From the NCBI RefSeq assembly GCF_963676685.1, contig NC_092348.1, positions 25,395,386 through 25,459,385 of the forward strand: DNA of 64,000 nucleotides, written 5' to 3'. This document shows, in pieces, positions 55,389-64,000 of this stretch. Under the pieces are notes generated by a model. That model saw only the letters and a program-made list of their open reading frames with translations, searched no databases and was not told where the DNA came from. Position 1 is the stretch's first letter. The number at the start of each line of letters is the position of its first letter. The DNA comes from Mytilus edulis (lineage: Eukaryota; Mollusca; Bivalvia; Mytilida; Mytilidae). A program made the translations under genes and the position numbers.

Positions 55389-58121
55389 ATGGCTGAAGAA
55401 CAAACCCCCAACAAGAAACTACCAAGAATTTGAGGAACTAACTTCACAAGTATGGAAGTTAATTTGATCAGTAGAAGAGTGGTGGAGGAGCTAGGCTTAT
55501 TGAGAGGAAAGTTTAGCCCTGACATAACTGCAGATGCAAAGAACAAGATGTGGGCCAAAATAACAGACGAGGTGAATGCTCTGGGGGTTAGTTACAGGAA
55601 ACTTTCAACTGTTAAAACCAAATTCAGGAATCTAACCAGAGATGCCAAGGAAAAGTTTACATACGAGAGAAAGGAGAGAAATAAAACAGGGGGAGGACCA
55701 GCACCCAAACCCATAAGTATGACTGAGGAAAACATTATCAATGCTATGAAAGATACATCCTCATTCAAGGGAATAGACGGTGGCATGGAGACCTCTGTAG
55801 ATTGGTATTTGAGAAATAGTATTAAATATTACGTAATTTTCATTCCTTAGTTTTACCTAAATTTGTCTGTTTTATTGTTTTCTTTATTAAAGTTACAAAG
55901 AAAACCCTAAAACCAAAGCTGTCGTCTGCTCTGACAGAAGGATATCCCTTTTAAAGAAATTCCCTGCAGACGTCGCCAATGTTCTAAAAATAGATTCATG
56001 TGTTTTGCGATTACTTAGTATGACATTCATGTTACCTTTTATTTATATAATTCCTTTATGTGATATTGTTGAAAGAACCACCATCTACTAATCAAATTGT
56101 GTTTAAAGATGGATAAGATGGTATTTAAATGCCGAAGTTTGCTAGCCATTGCTTTATTATTGCGGTCAAATTTGCAATGCCCCTTATGTCAACATTTGCC
56201 ACATTGAAAAAAAAAATAAAGAAAGATAAAATGTGGTAAAAATTCATACAAAATTAATTTACTTCCAGGTATAATAATTATAGAATTAATATTAATTTGT
56301 TAATACCATCTTCAAGGCACTTGCAATGATTAATTTTCCACGGATATTGTGTCATGTCTATATAGTCCTGTTCAAAATAGCATGCAGTATAAAAAACATA
56401 ATTGAGTTATCTTTCTTTGTGCCTTATCATATTAAAAAAGTTATGATTTTTTTTCAGGGATTTCTCACCAAGACACCTGTAACAGCAGACACTCACAAGG
56501 TGTGTATATATAAATTACATAGTTTATACATATGACTATAAATTACTTCAGAAATTGTATTTCGTAGATATTAAGTAGATTTGGTCTGAATGCCTGGGAT
56601 ACCTTATTAGTATGCATGAAATTTCAAGTTTCTTCAAATTTAAGAAGTGCAATCAATTTGTAAACTGATTTAATATATGAAGCCTCGAAATAGTAACTTA
56701 TAAACAGATCCATATGCATGGTTTTCATAATTGTACAGCAAACATGCCAAATTATGTCTGATCAGTTCATAATGAAGGTTTATAAAAAGCAAGGATTGTT
56801 TAGCAAGTCTTTTTACATTATTTGCAGACAGCATAACATCTGACCAAATGTTTACAGTTGAACCCATCTCACCAGTTCCAGCTCTGAATGCTTTTCCAAC
56901 ATGTCAGACTGTTGATGGTATTTATTACTTAGATAATTTCATTAATGGTTTAGTAATTTTCTTTATTTTGCCTTTTATATAAAGTTGCAATGATAAAGCA
57001 TAAGTTTTGATAGAAATAAGTTGACAATAATATATTATGACGTTGCATGTGTAAAAAAATCTTAATAAAAAAAAGTCTTCTATTTTTTTTTATGTAACAG
57101 TATGTTTCAAGTTTAATCAAAATCTTTATGTAAAACAATTGTCAACTTGTAGATTTACCATCTTCTGTGGAGAGTATCTGGATAAGGAGACTGGAGCAGG
57201 TTCACCAGAGAAATGAGGAGTTAGCACTTTCTAGTGCTACTGTTCATGCCAGCCTACCTGCACAAAAACAGACTTGCACTCAGCAACCACCAAAACCCAG
57301 GTATTGTTTCATATGTTAAAATACAGCACTGTTTATGATGTATTTACATAGGTTGTTTAGTGAGTCTGATGAGAATAACTTTTTCCTACAGATTCCAAGT
57401 TTGTTTTAAGATAAATTATTTTGTAGGGAGTCAGTGAAGCATGACTGGATTGGGCACCCCTTATGTCAAACAGTTAGACCCCCTCCCCCCCATGAAGTTC
57501 TGTATCCCCCACTGAGTGACCATGATTAGAATGGAACAATAGAGTTCTTACAAACACATTTACCATTTTCAGATTTTGTTAGTCCCTGTCCCAATTAAGG
57601 AGACTGTAAAACAGTATATGACTTGGGTTGTTGTCTGTTTAATTTTGTTTTTAGCTTATGTGTCATTATTCATTTTTTTTTAATTGTTCCACATTTGTCT
57701 TGTCAAGTCAGTTATTTTATAAGAGCTAATCAGTATAGAGTTTTCTCATTGTTAAAGGTTGGGAATAGTGATATTATTATAATAAAATCCGTGTCATTTT
57801 GTCTCTTTGAATAATTGTATCATTGGCAATGATATAATATTAACAAATCTACTAAATATTGAGTTAGATTTTAAAATAAAAATACCAAATAGCAAAATTT
57901 CTATATATTTCAGTGAAAGTATGCAGAAGAAGAAAACAAAGAGGACTGTAGATGATGTGTATGAGCTGCAGTGTCTTGTTTTAGAAAGTGACCTGAAAAG
58001 AAATGAACTGCAGATGGAACTTTTCCAAAGACAAATGCAATTTTACAACATGATGATCCAGAAGAAAACTATTGATAGTGAAAACATGATTTTAGATGCT
58101 CTGCTTAATACAGAAGCTTAG
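55389..58121 (+). CDS. Harbinger Myb/SANT-like DNA-binding protein gene (spliced, one early stop)
   Basis: Proposed exons are 55389-55779, 56828-56917, 57153-57300 and 57914-58121, with an optional small exon at 56458-56499. GT/AG borders are present and phases agree from the first exon to the TAG at 58119. The first exon encodes a Myb/SANT-type domain (LLRGKFSPDITADAKNKMW, YRKLSTVKTKFRNLTRDAKE). The last exon is a helical, probably coiled-coil tail (VYELQCLVLESDLKRNELQ). The ATG at 55389 is followed by an in-frame TGA at 55431-55433; translation from the ATG at 55452 would lose the first 21 residues. In Harbinger elements this protein helps bring the nuclease to the nucleus and to the transposon ends. 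Exon borders are inferred. Confidence 0.75.
57585..57835 (-). repeat. SINE-like repeat (GCCAATGAGAC family) in Myb-like gene intron
   Basis: A diverged copy from CCCTGTCCCAATTAAGGAGA through CATTGGCAATGATATAAT, in the intron before the last exon. Confidence 0.5.
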
Positions 58122-58223
58122 TCAAAATTAATTTTTATTTATTTATTTGTCTGTGTTGATGATTCTTGTTCTCTTATTCCATTGTTATTGATAAAAAAAA
58201 GTATTAAAAGATGTTGTCATGAT

Positions 58224-61200
58224 TTATTTCTGATTTTCAATGATTAAAAATGTTATGGAAATATGATCTCTAACAGCTCTTCCATCTTGATGATCATTGA
58301 AATGTTCCCCAAGATCACCATCATTGCCTACAGTTACTCCATCATCTTCAATGTCTGGTTCATTCAACAAAACGCATATATTGTGGAGTATAGCACAAGC
58401 AATTATTATTTTGCATGCCTTGCCCGGTTTCATTCTTATCTGAAATAAAAAAAAATCATAACTTAATTTGTTACACTTAATAATTGTCTTCTTATCAGCA
58501 TTTCTCTTAAGTAGTATTTTATAGTATTTCAAATGTTGGCATTGCATGTGTGTATGTATATACAATGTATAAAAATAGAAAGCTGTGAGATCACTTGTAT
58601 GAGTGCCAATGAGACCATTTTCTGTTGTTAAAGTAATAAAATATAAAAGTTTACAGTATGCTATTCAACATTGGAGCCTATAGTAAGCTATAAATAATAC
58701 TACATAAAATGTCTCTATAGTGGTTTACCATACATCACATTTTGTTAAGCATTTCGAAAGATGTTTTACTTATATATTAATTGATTAAAATTTATGTTGT
58801 CCAAGTATTATACATCAATTGCTGGATTATTTAGTTTTCCAATTGTATACTTAGACAATATACGTATAGTGTCTTGAAATATGAAATTTATTTGTATGAG
58901 GCTTAGAAACGGGAAAATGCGAGGTTCTACCGAGCATTTTCCTGTTTCGTGCCGAATACAAATAAATTTCATATTTCAAGACACTATACGTATATTGTTT
59001 TTTTACTGAAATCGATAAAAAAAAATAAAAAAATAATAAAAATATGAAACAAATATTATTAAAAAAAGTGTTTGGAATTTCCCCCTTGGGGTACCATTTT
59101 GGGGTATTTCCCTATGAGCGTAGTCTAGGTGGTAAGTATTGACAATTTAAGGAATTAGAAAGGGAAAATGAATTTAATTAATAACATTTGATAAACATGG
59201 TATATAAATTACCAATTTGAAGACATAACAGGTTTAAATTCATAATGACGATTGTTACTACACGTTGTCATGGTTGTGACGTGACGTTGTAAGTAGGCGG
59301 GGCTTATAGGTGAGTTGAGGTCATTGACGTATAAAGCTAACGTTTATACGTATAGCTTTATCTGTAGAGTAAAATAGCTGATTGCAGTATAATAAATACA
59401 TATTTTCCCCTTTTATCAAATTTCCATTTGAGATATATATGGAACCTTGTGGTACAATTTCAGAGAGAACCATACAATAATAAACAAGCAATTGTCTGGA
59501 AAACTAGAAAAATACTTGTTTCAGCCTCTATTTGGCCCCTAAGTCATAAACAGTATGGACCAAAACACCCCAAAACAAACCCTATGTACATTTCTTTTGG
59601 GGTATTAAACTTTTTGGTAAAACATATGAATGCAAATATAAAAAAGAAGATATGGTATAATTGCTAATGAGACAACTATCCACAAGACACCAATAGACAC
59701 AGAAATTAACAACTATAGTTCACAGTATGGCTTTCAACAATGAGCAGATTAGTCACATTATAAAAAAAAAATAGTTTGTTTCTACTGAATACACCAACAT
59801 TAATTCCCAAATATATCCCATTAGCGTCGCCCCTGAAAAGATTTTTTTTTATCACTGATCATTATATAAAAAGTTATTCGTTATTCTATTATACTTTACC
59901 TCTGAGTGTAATATATGGAACCGTCTCTTCAGCCTCCCAAATGTTCTCTCTATCACACTTCTGGTTGAACAGTGGCATTTGTTGTACTTTTTTTGATGAT
60001 CTTGTACAGGATTCAGATATGGGGTCATCAGAAATGGTCGACATGGATAACCACTATCCCCAAGCAATACACCATTTGCCCATCCACCATTTTCTTCTAT
60101 GTAGGTACACACCTATAAATAAAGGTTTATATTTCTTTTTACAACAAATATTTTGTTAAATCTACCATTTATATAATTAAATTGATATATTCAGCTTTAA
60201 AGAGGAGTCCCACTAGAAAACCTAAAATCATATTGAGCAGGACTATTTTTTCAATATTCCTTTTTCAGTTTTTATACATCAATATTTTTAAACATAGCCA
60301 CCCCTTAAAAGTAATTGATTGCTTCTTTATATAGATATAGAATTATTGATTTGAGTGCTTGAAAGAGAATATGACTAATAAAAGATGACAAACATCATGA
60401 ACATTGTAATAAAATACATACCTGTGAAGTCCTGAATATGTGGGAATCATGACTGCTACCTGGCCAGTTTGCATTTATGTTTGTGAATTTACCTGCAAAA
60501 TGTAAAAGATTATATATAATCTTTAGGGAAAAAATGTTTTGATAGCATAAACAGATTAATTGCACAATATTAATGCATAAATAAGCTAGGCCATTAGGTT
60601 TCTAGTTTCTAATAGTTTTACCTTGTCATTGTTATTTTCTGTGTCCGTTGGTCTATTTTGGAGAAATGTCTCATTAGCAATCTTACCACATCTTCTTTTT
60701 TATATGTATAGACTTACCACTTTTGACTCAACTATATTGTTTCAAACTAGGAACCATGATATCAAATTAAAAGTTGTAATGCATGTTGCATAATGCATAA
60801 ATGTGCTGACCCAGTTATCAGAGCAACATCAAATTATAAATTGTACAAAAGCTAGGATACTCTAGGCTTTTGGGTTGAAAGGGGGAAATTTAAGAAATAT
60901 ATCAGAAACAGCAGTGGTGGATACAGGATAGGGAAACCTCCCTTTTTAAGATTATCAGTGTATTTGAATGGGGACATATGGTTGGAGCTCCCCTTCAGGC
61001 TTTATCTTATGTTGGGAACCCCCTTTTTGGAAATGGCTAGACCCTGAACAGAATCTTTTTCTCATGAAAGAAAACTAATATCTTCTTTTAATATTTGACT
61101 TACCAATATTTTAAGTTATCTTTAGTAGGTAAACCATATAAAACCCTAATCATGTCTTAGATGATCCTAGATGAACTGAGTGAAAGTGAAAGTGAAAGTG

Positions 61201-62062
61201 AAAGTAAAATGTTCTTTTCTGAGAAACAGACTATAGGGGTCCCAGTCACACTGAAAAGTTGATACCAGATTTTTATTTACGAAGGTCAATGTCATATTAG
61301 ATGAGAAATGTTTTACCTTTGGCATCACAAACAGCCTGCACATTTACAGAGTGTACCCCTTTCCTATTAACAAATGATGCTTCATCTTCTGATGGAGCCT
61401 GGATACGGACGTGTGTCCCATCTATTGCCCCTAGCACATTCGGGAAACCACTTAGACGGTAAAAGTCTCCTCTTGTTTCGTCCACATTCCTTGGCCACTT
61501 GATGAATTGATCCCGTTTGTTACAAAGTGATGTCAACACATCAGACACAATACGCGAGACAGTTCCCTTGTGCAAACCTGTAAACAGACCAAAAGCATAC
61601 AATTTAAGAGATCGTTTAAGAACAAAAAATAAAATGTGTATTTACCGGCGTTTGTTTACATATTATTCGAAAATTAACAAATTGAAATTATCATTCAAAC
61701 ATCAGTCAAAGATCATTATAGCAATTGATTAACACAATTTTACTAATGTTTACTTAATTTTAAATCATATATGATAAATATATAAATGAAATCTTACCTA
61801 TTGTGTCTCCAACTACTTGCAAACAACTGCCTGTAGCTAGAAATCTCAGGGTCACCATGACCATCTGTGGTACAGTGAGAGCATGGTTTCTCTTTGTTTT
61901 TCTTGTAATATCATCACTGACTAGATTAGAAATGAAATTAATTCCCTCTCTACCAAATCGATACCGTTCTCGTAACTCCTCATTTGACAAATTCAAAGAA
62001 AGGTCATCTTTTAGGCGAAAATGCCTTTCTTTTCTGTGAGGTACTTGTCTAAAGGCGGCCAT
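58224..62062 (-). CDS. Harbinger (HARBI1-like) DDE nuclease gene, five exons, intact frame
   Basis: Exons by GT/AG signals and phase are 61798-62062, 61317-61577, 60422-60492, 59900-60112 and 58224-58439. They sum to 1,026 bases, or 341 codons plus stop, close to the usual 350 residues for HARBI1-like proteins. No stop or frameshift interrupts them. The first exon has the N-terminal helical domain ([18 protein letters not shown]) and starts MAAFRQ. Catalytic residues are the Asp in [11 protein letters not shown] (exon 2), the Asp in LLGDSGYP and the Glu in [13 protein letters not shown] (exon 4). [11 protein letters not shown] (exon 3) and ACAILHNIC (exon 5) are further family blocks. The enzyme would cut and rejoin DNA at the 34-bp ends. 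The intact frame suggests recent activity. Confidence 0.88.
58590..58690 (+). repeat. SINE-like repeat fragment
   Basis: A short diverged copy around TATGAGTGCCAATGAGACCA, within the last intron of the nuclease gene. Confidence 0.4.
58856..58997. repeat. 142-bp inverted repeat (foldback/MITE-like) in nuclease intron
   Basis: Outer arms of 42 bases pair without a gap from CAATATACGTATAGTGTCTT to AAGACACTATACGTATATTG. The stem extends inward with few mismatches (GGAAAATGC / GCATTTTCC). A related piece (ACGTATAAAG...TTTATACGTAT) occurs near 59327-59352, so the parent element may span about 58850-59400. Confidence 0.8.
59640..59760 (+). repeat. SINE-like repeat fragment in nuclease intron
   Basis: AAAAAGAAGATATGGTATAA TTGCTAATGAGACAACTATCC and TTTCAACAATGAGCAGAT match the family in the terminal repeats of the satellite element. 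Confidence 0.6.
60640..60710 (-). repeat. SINE-like repeat fragment in nuclease intron
   Basis: The reverse complement of the same family: AAATGTCTCATTAGCAATCT TACCACATCTTCTTTTTTAT. Confidence 0.6.
61180..61206 (+). repeat. (GTGAAA)n microsatellite
   Basis: About four hexamer units in an intron of the nuclease gene. Confidence 0.85.
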
Positions 62063-62210
62063 ATTTAACAATAACTTAAATATTTAATCGACCTCCCAGA
62101 AGTTGTTAAAGTTAACGACTCGTTATCATTATTTTTGTCGTTAAATTTTTTGAACAACAGTTAACAAATTTGTTAAATTTAACGACACTCTAACGACACT
62201 TTAACGACTG

Positions 62211-62244
62211 CGTTAGCTTAACGACACTTTTGAACAACTGGGCC
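62211..62244 (-). repeat. Harbinger right terminal inverted repeat
   Basis: Mirror of 55175-55208. Internally it is preceded by three AACGACAC(T) repeats. CAG follows immediately outside. Confidence 0.92.
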
Positions 62245-62247
62245 CAG

Positions 62248-62660
62248 AGGTCGATATGTCAGAGGCAAGATAACAGTATTTTTTTATAAACACTAACATG
62301 TCGGATGTTACAAAGGAAATTGCGATGGAGTTTACAGAAAACTTATTTTTTTGGGGTAATTAAAATTGAGGAGTATAGGGACGCTACGGAGAATGAGAAA
62401 AATATGTGGCGCCCTTCAAAGAAACAGAAAACAGTTATAAATTGATAGTTTTAAGAGGGGAAAAGATCTAATAACAAACACTATCATTTGTGTATTGATT
62501 TTGAACTTTTATTTTAATCACTATATGTTCACTGTATATGAATACTAGACACGAAACAAAACTTGATTTGATGAGTTAGTCATTTTTTATTGCATGATCG
62601 TATATATATGTCGTATTGTTACACAGCAGACCCACTTGTGAGGGAAAACTGGGGATTGGG
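62248..62660. other. Intergenic sequence right of Harbinger
   Basis: No coding region or recognised repeat. Confidence 0.35.
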
Positions 62661-62673
62661 GATGGACCGGGGC

Positions 62674-62686
62674 GGGGGGGGGGGGG
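62674..62686 (+). repeat. G13 run in a G-rich patch
   Basis: Thirteen consecutive G bases, preceded by GGGGATTGGGGATGGACCGG. The patch could form a G-quadruplex. Confidence 0.8.
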
Positions 62687-62714
62687 TTCGGCGCCTGCAA
62701 ACATACATTTCCCC

Positions 62715-62945
62715 CTCCCGCATTATGTATGTGCCTATACCAAAAAAGGAGCCTTTAATTTAGGAATATAGGTTTGTTTATTTTTATGTTTTCAACATAA
62801 ATTAGGCAGTTTGTTTTCACGTTCGAATTGTTTTACATTTGTAATTTCTGGGCTTTAATAGTTTTGATGTACTATGCGTTATGAGTTTTGGTCAGTATTA
62901 AAGGCCGTACGATGACCTATACTTGTTAACTTCTATGTCATTTAA
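62715..62945 (-). repeat. SINE-like repeat, diverged near full copy
   Basis: It runs from CATTATGTATGTGCCTATAC to ACTTCTATGTCATTTAATCT and parallels the right terminal repeat segment at 43127-43370, with about a quarter of the bases changed by eye. Confidence 0.55.
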
Positions 62946-64000
62946 TCTCAGGTAGAGAGTTGTAAACATAATAATTAATAACTGAAAGCAATGAATATAC
63001 TGAAACATGTAAAAAGGTAAACTGGTAAAACATATGTTAATTTTTTAGCTGAAGATTTGTTCACGTGGAGATTGAATGTATAAGGACATTTTGGCCTAAA
63101 TGTCAATTGTATCTTTATAAGTATACTGTTAATTTTCGTCTTCAAATTTTGAAGCGGAATTGTGTATTACCTTTAAACAATTGCTATCACATTAAATGAG
63201 CGCTAGATGTTATATCTTTTAAGTTTGATAGACAGATTAAATTTGAGGTGGTAAAAGTTTTGTCTTTAACGGACTATAAGTAAGCGAGCTAACAACAACT
63301 GTAAAACTATATATAAATGTATTCATTGACTAGACGCTTGCAAAAGATAAATACAAATGAAACAAATTAAGAAATAGGAATCACGTTTTGATAAACAAAA
63401 AGAACCGAAACTTTGAAGGCATTTTCTAATGCTGATTTTGCGAAATGAACTAGGAAAAATCATATGAACAAAGCGAAACAAAAATTCAGATTTTGAATCA
63501 ATATTGTTGAAACTGACACTTATTTGAAATGAATACAAAGTAAGGTAAAAACACATTACAAAGAAACACTAAAATGTCGATATCGACTGCAGTTTCAGAT
63601 GAGTTTAAGTTGAATACAACGTAAATTTTATACAAAGTAAGAAATGAATGCAACGCATTACAAGTGAATTTCAAATGTTAATATCGAATCATCGACAACA
63701 TAATCAAAGGAATAATTCAACACTTGTTTGAAAAGTATTCAAAGTACAGAATTAATGCTTCACATGACTAAAGAAAATCTAAATGTTTTGATTGTTATTG
63801 TCTTTCTTGTGTATACGTGTCTCTGTATATCCTGTTAGTAGTATAAGCTAGAGACATCATATGAAACTTTGGGATCTGCTACATTTACTGGGAATATAAG
63901 ATTATGTCTGACAACCGTTTAATATATTGCTTTGCTGTTGACTATAGATGTTGTTTTTTTCAAATGTACAACAGTATTTCCAACCCATAAAATATTACTG
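62946..64000. other. AT-rich sequence without recognised features
   Basis: No coding region, RNA gene or repeat family recognised on either strand. Confidence 0.4.

Larger units (their letters stand above)
55175..62244. mobile_element. PIF/Harbinger DNA transposon, 7,070 bp, nearly complete
   Basis: The ends are matched inverted repeats starting GGCCCAGTTGTTCAAAAGTG and ending with its complement; the perfect match is 34 bp. They are flanked by a 3-bp direct duplication, CAG (55172-55174 and 62245-62247). Subterminal regions are rich in GTCGTTAA and TTAACGAC motifs. The element carries the two genes expected of the superfamily: a Myb/SANT-like gene on the plus strand and a DDE nuclease gene on the minus strand. 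They converge with about 100 bp between them. SINE-like fragments and a large hairpin lie in introns of the nuclease gene. Confidence 0.92.

Noticed and set aside
55592..55786. Minus-strand open frame over the Myb-like exon
   Set aside because: Shadow of the plus-strand Harbinger exon.
61517..62039. Plus-strand open frames over the nuclease exons
   Set aside because: Shadows of minus-strand nuclease exons that carry the conserved catalytic motifs.

Overview
This window looks like nuclear DNA of a bivalve mollusc, most likely a mussel (Mytilus-type). The reasons are AT-rich sequence, no bacterial gene layout, spliced transposon genes, and several repeat families I recognise from mussel genomes: the hammerhead-ribozyme repeat with the TGGCGT tail, the SINE-like repeat containing 'gccaatgagac', and DIRS-like and Penelope-like retroelements. 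The species is an inference. I see no ordinary host gene. Nearly everything is mobile-element or satellite DNA.

Layout. (1) 1-6055, minus strand: a 5' two-thirds of a DIRS/Ngaro-like retrotransposon (element A) with a spliced gag, RT and RNase H; it runs off the left edge. (2) 6879-8210 and 43693-45687, plus strand: a second DIRS-like element (element B), decayed and split in two by about 35.5 kb of inserted DNA. (3) 8211-9876: the 3' part of a Penelope-like element with a dead hammerhead ribozyme. (4) 9936-43692: a 33.8-kb structure with inverted terminal repeats of about 0.6 kb. Inside are two opposite-facing arms of a 207-bp HindIII-type satellite: about 20 monomers on the left and about 96 on the right. 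The arms meet at a 5-kb decayed Polinton/Maverick fragment (16191-21198) with capsid-like, packaging ATPase, phospholipase A2-like and integrase remnants. The left arm holds a 5'-inverted LINE. The right arm holds a higher-order repeat of 4,977 bp (about 24 monomers) in about three copies.

(5) 45766-47353: a non-autonomous Helitron with canonical ends, carrying a hammerhead ribozyme. (6) 47354-48310, minus strand: a Penelope-like C-terminal GIY-YIG endonuclease fragment. (7) 49330-54745: degenerate tandem repeats, a second hammerhead, a LINE 3' end and a diverged 0.65-kb duplication. (8) 55175-62244: a nearly complete 7.07-kb PIF/Harbinger transposon with matching inverted ends, a CAG target duplication, a five-exon nuclease gene with an unbroken phase-consistent reading frame and intact DDE residues, and a convergent Myb/SANT-like gene with one early stop. 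(9) 62250-64000: a SINE-like copy, a G-run and otherwise featureless sequence.

Functionally, the Harbinger nuclease and Myb-like protein form the usual two-gene pair of that superfamily and could in principle still be active. Element A has an open RNase H frame up to the window edge and may also be young. The Polinton, element B, LINEs and Penelope fragments are dead. The satellite is the youngest-looking large structure: neighbouring copies of the 5-kb higher-order unit are almost identical by eye.
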